DNA of 46,601 bases from contig CAIKZX010000096.1 in the NCBI GenBank assembly GCA_903832015.1, forward strand, positions 1 through 46,601, given 5' to 3'. Under the pieces are notes generated by a model. The model saw only the letters and a program-made list of their open reading frames with translations, ran no database searches and was not told the DNA's origin. This DNA comes from an uncultured Actinomycetes bacterium. Lineage in GTDB: Bacteria; Actinomycetota; Acidimicrobiia; Acidimicrobiales; RAAP-2. Shown piece by piece: positions 31,979 to 40,280 of the stretch (the stretch's first letter is position 1; every line of letters begins with the position of its first letter). The translations under genes were made by a program, and so were the position numbers.

Positions 31979-33394
31979 ATGGCTAACCAAGTCCAGCAGT
32001 TCGATGTTGTCATTATTGGTGGAGGTCCAGCGGGATACGGAGCCGCCCTCTACGGAGCGAGCGCGGGGCTGAGTATCGCCCTCGTCGAGCGTGACAAGGT
32101 CGGGGGCACCTGCTTGCACCGAGGCTGCATCCCCGCCAAAGAGTTCTTAGAAACCGCCCACGTGCGTCGCACTCTGGAGCACTCGGCCAGTTTTGGTATT
32201 ACCGCCAAGGGCGTCGAGGTCGACTTTTCCGTTTCACAAAAGCGCAAACAAGATGTCGTGGACCTCATGTTCAAGGGCCTCTCGGGCCTCTTGAAGGGTC
32301 GTAAGGTCACGACCTTTGACGGTACCGCTCGTCTCGACGCTGGTTTAACGGTCAGCGTGCTGGATGGGGCAGACGCCGGAGTCACGATTCAAGCGAAGAA
32401 TGTCATTCTCGCTCCCGGATCAGTGCCACGTACTTTGGACAACGTGCCCGTTGACGGTAAGACCGTCGTGACCAGTGATGAATTCCTGAGCTTGAACTCT
32501 CTACCAAAGTCCGCCGCCGTAATTGGTGGTGGCGCCATTGGTTGTGAATTCGCCTCGATGCTCTCGGACATGGGTAGTTCGGTGACCATTCTCGAGGGCC
32601 TGCCTTCGATTCTCGCCGGATGCGACATAGAGGTGGCCAATGTGGTTTCGCGCTCATTTAAAAAGCGCGGAATCGAGATGATTGTGGACGCCAAGATTAA
32701 GGGATCAGCTCTCACCAAGAAGGGCGCCACTCTTTCACTCGAGGGCGCTGAAGACCTCACTGTCGAAATGGTGGTGGTCTCGGTCGGGCGTCGCGCCAGG
32801 ACTGAAGGGTTGTTGGGTGAAGGTACTGGTGTCGAGATTAACGACCGTGGCTTCATTGTGGCCGACGGACTCATGAAGACCAAGGCGCCCAACGTCTACG
32901 CCATTGGTGACGTGGTGGCTGGTACGCCACAACTCGCGCACGTTGGTTTCGCCGAAGCGATTGTGGCCATTAAGTCCATCCTGGGCGAGGCGGTCACGCC
33001 CGTGGATTACGAACGAGTGCCGTGGGCGATCTACACCAACCCCGAGGTGGCTTTCGTGGGCCTCACTGAAGCTGCGGCCAAGGAAAAGGGGTACGAGGTC
33101 ATCGTAAAGAAGGACCCCTTCGCCGGTAACGGTCGCGCCCAGATCATTGGCGAATCCGAAGGGGTCGTAAAAATCATCGCGGAAAAGCGCGCTGATGGTA
33201 CCGCCGGACAGATTTTGGGCGTGCACATGGCTGGTCCATGGGTGACCGAACAATTGGGGGCCGGTTACTACGCCGTGAACTGGGAGGCCACCGCAGAAGA
33301 GGCGGCCGCTTTGATTCAACCCCACCCGAGCTTGAGCGAAACCTTCGGTGAGACTCTGCTTGCTTTGGCCGGTCGAGGTTTGCACGTTGGCTGA
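31979..33394 (+). CDS. lpdA: Dihydrolipoyl dehydrogenase (E3)
   Basis: DVVIIGGGPAGYGAALYGA, GGTCLHRGCIPAKEFL redox CxxxxC, AIGDVVAGTPQLAH, C-terminal HPSLSETF. Confidence 0.95.
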   Translation: MANQVQQFDVVIIGGGPAGYGAALYGASAGLSIALVERDKVGGTCLHRGCIPAKEFLETAHVRRTLEHSASFGITAKGVEVDFSVSQKRKQDVVDLMFKGLSGLLKGRKVTTFDGTARLDAGLTVSVLDGADAGVTIQAKNVILAPGSVPRTLDNVPVDGKTVVTSDEFLSLNSLPKSAAVIGGGAIGCEFASMLSDMGSSVTILEGLPSILAGCDIEVANVVSRSFKKRGIEMIVDAKIKGSALTKKGATLSLEGAEDLTVEMVVVSVGRRARTEGLLGEGTGVEINDRGFIVADGLMKTKAPNVYAIGDVVAGTPQLAHVGFAEAIVAIKSILGEAVTPVDYERVPWAIYTNPEVAFVGLTEAAAKEKGYEVIVKKDPFAGNGRAQIIGESEGVVKIIAEKRADGTAGQILGVHMAGPWVTEQLGAGYYAVNWEATAEEAAALIQPHPSLSETFGETLLALAGRGLHVG

Positions 33395-34556
33395 CGTTAC
33401 CCTCCCGTCTCTGGGTGAATCGGTCACCGAAGGCATCATCACCCAGTGGTTTAAAAAAGTGGGTGACCTGGTGGCTCGGGATGAACCACTCTTCGAAGTC
33501 TCCACCGACAAGGTGGACTCGGAGATGCCTTCACCGGCGGCTGGTGTGCTCGTTCAAATTCTCGCTGAAGAGGGAGACACGATTGAGACGGGTGCCCGCG
33601 TTGCGGTGATTGACGAGAGCCAAACGGTGGCCGCGAGCGGTACCGAGCCCATCGCACCCAGCCCCGCGCCCGCGACGCCTACGCCACCCCCTCCCACGAC
33701 TGCCCCGGCAACCGGCAAGAGCGGAGTAGTGCTGTCACCAGTAGTTCGTCGGATCTTGCGAGACGCGGGTATCTTGCCCCAGCAGGTTCGCGGCACGGGC
33801 ACTGGCGGAGCCATCACGCGGCAAGACGCTGAGCTGGCGGTAGCGGGCGGGCCCAGTGAGCCCTACGCCCTATCACTCTCCACTGGACGCCGTCGCATGG
33901 GTCAACACATGGCGCTGTCCTCTCAGGACACCCCCCACGGCTTTGTCGCCATCAGTGTCGACGGCTCAGTCTTTGACGTGCTCGACCTCCTCGGCCGCAG
34001 CACCGATGATGGCTCGGTCATTACCGATGAGGTGCTGGTGGCTTTCGCCGCAGTGCGGGCGTTGAAAGAATTTCCAATTCTGAACGCGACCTGTGACGGT
34101 GACCAAATCGTCTTTCAACACGGCGTCAACTTGGGCTTTACCCGAGCGATTGATGAAGATGGCATGTTGGTGCCAGTGGTGCACGCCGCGGCGGGATTGA
34201 CGCTGCCACTTATGGCTCGTCGGGTTATGGAAATTGACGAACACGTCTCCTCGCGTCAGCTCACCACCGATGACCTCATGGGTGGCACCTTTACCGTCCA
34301 GAGTTCGCCGAGTGAGCACACCTTGTTCACCCAACCCATCATCATCCAACCTCAAGTAGCAGTGATGAGCGTCGGATCACGTCGGTACGTCCCAGTGGTC
34401 GTCACCAGTAAGGGCAAGCCCACTATTGAAGTTGGCTCAGAACTGGTTTTGGGCCTGTCCTTTGACCACCGGGTCTGTGAGCCCCAGACCGCAGCGAAAT
34501 TCTTGGAGCGAGTCGCCGAAATTCTGTCGAGCCTGGACCTCGCGGCGGAGCGCTAA
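33387..34556 (+). CDS. 2-oxoacid dehydrogenase E2 component (dihydrolipoamide acyltransferase), one lipoyl domain
   Basis: VTLPSLGESVTEGIITQW...FEVSTDKVDSEMPSPAAG lipoyl domain; SPVVRRILRDAGI E1/E3-binding domain; catalytic domain ending FDHRVCEPQTAAKFL. TTG start inside the lpdA 3' end. Confidence 0.9.
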   Translation: MADVTLPSLGESVTEGIITQWFKKVGDLVARDEPLFEVSTDKVDSEMPSPAAGVLVQILAEEGDTIETGARVAVIDESQTVAASGTEPIAPSPAPATPTPPPPTTAPATGKSGVVLSPVVRRILRDAGILPQQVRGTGTGGAITRQDAELAVAGGPSEPYALSLSTGRRRMGQHMALSSQDTPHGFVAISVDGSVFDVLDLLGRSTDDGSVITDEVLVAFAAVRALKEFPILNATCDGDQIVFQHGVNLGFTRAIDEDGMLVPVVHAAAGLTLPLMARRVMEIDEHVSSRQLTTDDLMGGTFTVQSSPSEHTLFTQPIIIQPQVAVMSVGSRRYVPVVVTSKGKPTIEVGSELVLGLSFDHRVCEPQTAAKFLERVAEILSSLDLAAER

Positions 34557-36182
34557 ATGTTGCGTCGACGTCACCTGGGCCGCGTTACCTTTCTCGAGGC
34601 CAACGACTTTCAACGCGCGCTAGCGGAAAGTGTCGACGACTATCTCTTGTTCTTTGAGCATCCGCCGACCTACACCCGAGGGGTCCGAACGGATCCCAGC
34701 AACTTTCTCGTTCCGGTCGAATCTCTCCAGGCCACCGTCGTTGATGCGGACCGTGGCGGAGACGTGACCTACCACGCCCCCGGTCAGGTCGTGGGCTGGG
34801 CGGTGGTGACCGTGCCTGATCAACCCAACGCTGGACCGACTCACGTGCGCAAGTTGGAAGACGCGGTGATTGACGCTGTGACCTCGCTTGATGTCGACGG
34901 CCGCCTTGGAGTCGTGGGGCGATTGCCGGAGTATCCCGGCGTGTGGGCCCACGTGGATTCCAATCCCCACAAAATTGCGGCGGTGGGGGTTCGAACCTTC
35001 CGTAATAAGGCCGGGGTGCGTCGAACCCTGCACGGTGTGGCCCTCAACGTCGAGATCGACCTCGAAGGATTTTCGAAAATAATTCCCTGCGGAATTCCCG
35101 ATAAGCCCGTGGGTTCCCTTCACTCGTTGGGACTAACGACGGCTTACGTCGATGTGGAGGAACGACTCGGGGAGGCTATGGAGGCTCAGTTCGGTGGGAA
35201 CGCTGACGTGGCGCGGGTTGATAGCTCCGAGGCCAGCCTCAGTGATGAGCGCCCCTTGATTCGCCGCCTACGCAAAGCGGGGGTCAACCCCGACGAGGCG
35301 CTCTCCATCAATACCCGCAAGCCCGAGTGGTTGCGCATTGAAGCCCACATGGGCCAGGAGTACCAGTCGCTGCGAACCCTAACCGAGGATCTTCGACTGG
35401 TGACGGTGTGCGAAGAGGCGGGCTGTCCAAATATCTTCGAGTGCTGGAGTGATGGCACGGCAACCTTCATGGTGAATGGAGAGCGCTGTACGCGAGCCTG
35501 CGGTTTCTGCCTGATCGACACTCGTAAGCCCATGGCCCTCGATCCCACCGAGCCCGCTCGAGTCGCCGAAGCGGTAGTTCGACTGAATCTCAAGCACACC
35601 GTTATTACTTGTGTGGCTCGTGATGACTTAGCCGACGGTGGAGCGGGGGCCATTGCCGAAACTATTTACGCCGTGCGCGAGCGCGCCCCCGAAACCCAGA
35701 TTGAAGTCCTGATTAGTGACGTGAAGGGTGACCGGTTCTCACTCGACCTGATCTTGAATGCGCGGCCCGATGTCCTGAACCACAACGTGGAAACAGTTGC
35801 CCGACTGCAACGAGCCGTACGACCCTCGGCGGGATACCTACGCTCGCTCACCACCCTGGCCCGAAGTGCCCAGGCCGGACTTACGACCAAGTCGGGGCTC
35901 ATGGTGGGACTTGGTGAAACGGCCGACGAAATCGAGCAAGCGCTAGCGGACATGTACGCCGTCGGCGTGCAAATCGCCACTATTGGTCAGTACCTGCGCC
36001 CCACCGCGCGCCATCTGCCCGTTGCGCGCTACTGGACTCCTGAAGAGTTCGTCGACCTAGAACGCCGAGGCCTGGCTTTGGGACTTAAGCATGTGCAGTC
36101 TTCGCCACTCACTCGCTCGAGCTACCACGCTCGTGAGGCGCACGCCGCCGCAACGCCAGTAGGCATACCGGTCGTTCGCTAA
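34557..36182 (+). CDS. Fused octanoyltransferase (LipB) - lipoyl synthase (LipA)
   Basis: One uninterrupted 541-aa ORF: LipB motifs RGGDVTYHAPGQVVGW, KIAAVGVR, HGVALNV, KIIPCGI; LipA motifs CEEAGCPNIFEC, CTRACGFC, VQSSPLTRSSYHA. Confidence 0.95.
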   Translation: MLRRRHLGRVTFLEANDFQRALAESVDDYLLFFEHPPTYTRGVRTDPSNFLVPVESLQATVVDADRGGDVTYHAPGQVVGWAVVTVPDQPNAGPTHVRKLEDAVIDAVTSLDVDGRLGVVGRLPEYPGVWAHVDSNPHKIAAVGVRTFRNKAGVRRTLHGVALNVEIDLEGFSKIIPCGIPDKPVGSLHSLGLTTAYVDVEERLGEAMEAQFGGNADVARVDSSEASLSDERPLIRRLRKAGVNPDEALSINTRKPEWLRIEAHMGQEYQSLRTLTEDLRLVTVCEEAGCPNIFECWSDGTATFMVNGERCTRACGFCLIDTRKPMALDPTEPARVAEAVVRLNLKHTVITCVARDDLADGGAGAIAETIYAVRERAPETQIEVLISDVKGDRFSLDLILNARPDVLNHNVETVARLQRAVRPSAGYLRSLTTLARSAQAGLTTKSGLMVGLGETADEIEQALADMYAVGVQIATIGQYLRPTARHLPVARYWTPEEFVDLERRGLALGLKHVQSSPLTRSSYHAREAHAAATPVGIPVVR

Positions 36183-36185
36183 GTA

Positions 36186-39100
36186 TTACGCGATGAAGTA
36201 CTTAGACCGCGGGTGATGACAGATAATTGCGTCGGTTGACTGTTCGGGATGCAGCTGGAATCCCTCCGAAACCACGACTCCGATTCGACTGGCCTCGAGC
36301 AATTCGGCGACCTTCGCGTTATCGGAAAGGTCGGGACAGGCGGGGTACCCCCACGAATAACGACCACCACGGTATTGCTGACGGAAGAGGCCGAGCAGAT
36401 TTGGGCCGTCCTCTTGCACAAATTGCAGCTCTTCACGAATTCGTTTGTGCCACATCTCCGCCAGTGCTTCAGCCATCTCGACTCCCAAGCCGTGCAACAT
36501 GAGGTAATCGTTGTAGCGATCTTCGTCAAAGAGTTCTTTGCAACGTTCCGACACTCGTTCACCCATCGTCACCAGCATGAAGCTGGCGTAGTCCTTGTCG
36601 GGACTATCTACTGAACGAAAGAAGTCGGCGATGCACAGGTAGGGGGATTCATTTTGCCGTGGAAAGTGAAAGCGAGTCTTCTCGGTCGTTCGGGTGTCAT
36701 CGGTGAAGATGATGAGATCTTGCCCGTCGGCGGCGGGGAAGTGCCCCCAGACGACTTGAGGAATGAGTAGGTTTTCAGATTTCGCAATGGCTAACTGCTC
36801 GCGCAAAATTCCACTAACCCGAGTCTTAAAGGCATTGTCATCTTCACCCTCTTCGGGACGGTAACCCCACTGGTTGCGAAAGAGGGAGGTGAGGTTGAGG
36901 AACTCGCTAATTTCATCCACGCTCATACCCTTGGCCACACGACTACCAACGAAGGGCGGTGCGAAGAGCGGATTAGTCGTCTCCGCCTCGGGGCTGCGCG
37001 CGGGTAGATCGGGGGCCTGGACGAACTCTTCTCGGAACCGGCGCTGTACATTCTTTTCGGAAAGCTCACGACCGTAGGCGTCGTCGACGACCTCTCCGCG
37101 ACGAATTTCCCCGAGTCGATCAAGGACGCGTAAGCCTTCGAACGCATCTTTGCCGTAAAAGACCCGACCTTCGTAGACTTCGCGTAAATCTCGCTCGACG
37201 TAGGTTCGGGTGAGGGCGGCGCCACCGAGGAGAACGGGCACGTGGGCGAGTCCGCGGGCGTTGAGCTCTTCGAGATTTTCACGCATGATGAGGGTGGACT
37301 TAACGAGAAGTCCACTCATGCCCAGAGCGTCGGCCTTGTGTTCTTCGACCGCTTGGATCATTTCGGTGATGCCGACTTTGATGCCGAGGTTAATCACCTC
37401 GTACCCGTTGTTCGTTAAAATAATGTCCACCAGGTTCTTTCCGATGTCGTGGACGTCACCCTTCACGGTGGCGAGGACGATTCGCCCGCGACCTCCTTGG
37501 TCGCTCTTTTCCATGAAGGGCTCGAGGTAGGCCACGGCGGACTTCATGGTTTCGGCGCTCTGGAGAACAAAGGGCAGCTGCATCTCGCCACTGGCGAAGA
37601 GGTCTCCGACTTCGCGCATGCCGTCGAGCAAGATGTCGTTCACAATCAAGAGGGGGGAATGCCCAGAGGCCATGGCCTCGGCGAGGTCATCTTCGAGACC
37701 CACACGCACCCCGTCAATGATGCGACGACGCAGGCGAGCATCAAGTTCGAGGTCATCGAGGGCGGGACCGGATTGGGCCGCGAGCGTAACGCCCTCGAAG
37801 AGTCCGAGCAGTTCGGTAAGGGGGTCGTAACCTTCGCGCCGGCGGTCGTAGATGAGGTCAAGACACACCTCTCGGGCCCGCTCGTCGATTCGGTGGAGGG
37901 GGAGAATCTTGCTGGCGTGGACAATGGCGGCGTCCAGTCCCGCCTCGGTGCACTCGTGGAGGTAGACCGAGTTGAGTACTTGGCGGGCGGCCGGATTGAG
38001 GCCAAAGGAAATATTGGAAAGCCCCAAGATGGTGCGAACACCCGGTAGTTCGGCCTTGATTCGTCGGATACCTTCAATGGTTTCGATGCCGTCCCTGCGC
38101 GACTCTTCCATACCGGTGGAAAGGGGGAGAGCGAGAGGATCGATGAAAATATCGCTGGGCGAGAGTCCGTATTTAGAGGTGGCGATTTCCGTGATGTTGC
38201 GAGCGGCGCGAAGCTTCCACTCGGCGGTGCGAGCTTGGCCCTCTTCGTCAATGCAGGTCGCCACGACCGCTGCCCCAAACTCGGCGGCGAGGCTTAAGAA
38301 GCCGTCTAGTCGAGTGCCCTCTCCCTGACCCTCCTCGAGGTTTACTGAATTCAAGATTGCTTTGCCACCAATCCAACTCAGGGCCTGCCGGGCAACCTTG
38401 GTTTCGGTGGTGTCGACCATCAGCGGGACTGAGGATTGGGTCGCGAATCGACTCATCACTTCGTTCATGTCCGCAACCCCGTCGGCACCGGTGTAGTCGA
38501 CACAGACGTCGAGGATGTGAGCACCCTCGCCAATCTGCTCTCGACCGATGGAGACGCAGGTGTCCCAGTCGCCTTCGAGCATCGCTTCACGGAATTTCTT
38601 CGAACCGTTGGCGTTGGTGCGCTCGCCAACCATCAGGACCGAGTTTTCCTGAGAGTAAAGGGTCGAAGAGTAAATCGAAGCAACGGAGGGTTCGAGTTGT
38701 CCGGCGCGCTTGGCGGGCTCGACTTGGCGAACCGCCTCAACCACATGCGCCAAGTGCTCTGGTGTGGTGCCACAGCACCCACCAACAACGCGAACGCCAC
38801 TCTCGGCAACGAATTTCGCCAGGTGTTCGGCCAACGCTTCGGGGGTGAGGTCGTAGTGCATCAGTCCATCAACCACGCTCGGGAGGCCGGCGTTTGGTAG
38901 GCAACTAATGGGAATCGGAGAGTTTTCGGCGAGGGTCCGCAGTGGTTCGTACATTTCGACGGGCCCGGTGGCGCAGTTCAGTCCAATCAGGTCGATACCC
39001 ATTGGCACCAGCGAGGTCAGGGCCGCACCAATCTCTGTCCCGGGCAACATGCGTCCGGTGAGTTCGATAGTGACCTGTGCTTGGATGGGTACGACTCGGC

Positions 39101-39686
39101 CATGGCGCACCATGGCGCGGTGACAGGCGTTGATGGCCGCTTTGCCCGACAGGAGGTCAAACATCGTTTCGACGAGTAGCAGGTCAACCCCACCCTCGAG
39201 AAGGGCGTAAGCCTGCTCTTCGTAACTCGCCGTGAGTTCTTCGTAGGTGATCTGGCCTAGCGTCGGAAACTTGGTACCGGGCCCGATGGAGCCGGCAACA
39301 AATTTAGGGTTGTTGGCCGTGGCGTACGAGTCGGCCACTCGTCGAGCGAGCTGGGCCGAGGCCAAGGAGATTTCGTGGGCGCGATCGGATATGCCGTATT
39401 CGTTGAGCACAATCGAAGATGAACCAAAGGAGTTCGTCTCGATTATGTCTACGCCCACCTCAAGAAATGAGCGGTGGAGACGCTCGATGGATTCGGGTTT
39501 GGTTACCACGAGGATTTCGTTGCAACCTTCGAATTCGGCCCCACCAAAGTCGCTCGCTTGCAGGTCCTGGAGCTGGAGGTTGGTGCCGGTGGCGCCGTCG
39601 TAGATCAGGACTCTTTCGGCCAGGGCTGCAAGATAAGGGTCGGTGGCGCCCGGGCGGGCGAAGGGCGGGCGGAGGAGGGCTTCCAT
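36186..39686 (-). CDS. metH: Cobalamin-dependent methionine synthase
   Basis: YDGATGTNLQ, GGCCGTTPEH, MVGERTNANGSKKF, TVKGDVHDIGKNLVDIIL, activation-domain YSWGYPACPDL. Confidence 0.97.
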   Translation of the reverse strand: MEALLRPPFARPGATDPYLAALAERVLIYDGATGTNLQLQDLQASDFGGAEFEGCNEILVVTKPESIERLHRSFLEVGVDIIETNSFGSSSIVLNEYGISDRAHEISLASAQLARRVADSYATANNPKFVAGSIGPGTKFPTLGQITYEELTASYEEQAYALLEGGVDLLLVETMFDLLSGKAAINACHRAMVRHGRVVPIQAQVTIELTGRMLPGTEIGAALTSLVPMGIDLIGLNCATGPVEMYEPLRTLAENSPIPISCLPNAGLPSVVDGLMHYDLTPEALAEHLAKFVAESGVRVVGGCCGTTPEHLAHVVEAVRQVEPAKRAGQLEPSVASIYSSTLYSQENSVLMVGERTNANGSKKFREAMLEGDWDTCVSIGREQIGEGAHILDVCVDYTGADGVADMNEVMSRFATQSSVPLMVDTTETKVARQALSWIGGKAILNSVNLEEGQGEGTRLDGFLSLAAEFGAAVVATCIDEEGQARTAEWKLRAARNITEIATSKYGLSPSDIFIDPLALPLSTGMEESRRDGIETIEGIRRIKAELPGVRTILGLSNISFGLNPAARQVLNSVYLHECTEAGLDAAIVHASKILPLHRIDERAREVCLDLIYDRRREGYDPLTELLGLFEGVTLAAQSGPALDDLELDARLRRRIIDGVRVGLEDDLAEAMASGHSPLLIVNDILLDGMREVGDLFASGEMQLPFVLQSAETMKSAVAYLEPFMEKSDQGGRGRIVLATVKGDVHDIGKNLVDIILTNNGYEVINLGIKVGITEMIQAVEEHKADALGMSGLLVKSTLIMRENLEELNARGLAHVPVLLGGAALTRTYVERDLREVYEGRVFYGKDAFEGLRVLDRLGEIRRGEVVDDAYGRELSEKNVQRRFREEFVQAPDLPARSPEAETTNPLFAPPFVGSRVAKGMSVDEISEFLNLTSLFRNQWGYRPEEGEDDNAFKTRVSGILREQLAIAKSENLLIPQVVWGHFPAADGQDLIIFTDDTRTTEKTRFHFPRQNESPYLCIADFFRSVDSPDKDYASFMLVTMGERVSERCKELFDEDRYNDYLMLHGLGVEMAEALAEMWHKRIREELQFVQEDGPNLLGLFRQQYRGGRYSWGYPACPDLSDNAKVAELLEASRIGVVVSEGFQLHPEQSTDAIICHHPRSKYFIA

Positions 39687-39720
39687 TGAGTACTAAGGCT
39701 ACCGGTCGCCGACGATTCAC

Positions 39721-39726
39721 TACGCT
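39721..39726 (+). promoter_or_regulatory. Candidate -10 element TACGCT, 6 nt before ATG 39733
   Basis: TACGCT-GAACCA-ATG. Confidence 0.45.
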
Positions 39727-39732
39727 GAACCA

Positions 39733-40269
39733 ATGAAGATTTACACCCGCACAGGAGATGATGGTACGACCGGTCGTTACTTTGGCGGGCGGGTTGCTAA
39801 AGATGATCCGCAAATCGAGCTCAACGGCACCGTTGACGAGGCGCAGGCCTTCCTCGGTTGGTCCCGGTCCTTAACGGACCCCGCCTCACAGGTCCACCAA
39901 CTCATAAAGGATTTGCAGCGGGACCTGTGGATTCTGATGGGGGAGGTCGCTACCGCGAGTGCGCAGCGGACAAAACTTACCCCCGGCAAAGACCTAGTCA
40001 CCGCCGAGATGGTGTCCACACTCGAATCAGTCATTGATGAATGGGCTCTCGTGGTGGGGACAATTACCGAATTCATCGTTCCCGGGGAAACAACTCTTGC
40101 GGCGTCGCTGGACATTTCTCGCACCGTCGTACGCCGCGCTGAACGTCAATCTTTCGGCGCGTTGGTGAGCGAATCGTTGGTTCCGGTGTACTTAAATCGA
40201 CTAAGCGACTTACTTTGGACCCTCGCTCGGGCTGTAGAGGGCAAGAGTCACCAGTCGAATACAAAATAG
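39733..40269 (+). CDS. Cob(I)alamin adenosyltransferase, PduO type
   Basis: IYTRTGDDGTTGRYFGGRVAKDDPQIELNGTVDEAQAFLGWSRS, FIVPGETTLAASLDISRTVVRRAERQ, VYLNRLSDLLWTLAR. Confidence 0.93.
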   Translation: MKIYTRTGDDGTTGRYFGGRVAKDDPQIELNGTVDEAQAFLGWSRSLTDPASQVHQLIKDLQRDLWILMGEVATASAQRTKLTPGKDLVTAEMVSTLESVIDEWALVVGTITEFIVPGETTLAASLDISRTVVRRAERQSFGALVSESLVPVYLNRLSDLLWTLARAVEGKSHQSNTK

Positions 40270-40280
40270 GAGAAAACACA

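Noticed and set aside
32735-33511. 258-aa minus-strand ORF opposite lpdA
   Set aside because: Fully antisense to strongly supported lpdA/E2 coding sequence; no recognisable motif; an artefact of high-GC codon bias.
37449-38048. 199-aa plus-strand ORF (and others such as 38357-38900) opposite metH
   Set aside because: Antisense to conserved metH; no family features.
39687-39732. Cobalamin riboswitch upstream of metH
   Set aside because: 46 bp is far too short and no B12-box-like sequence is visible.
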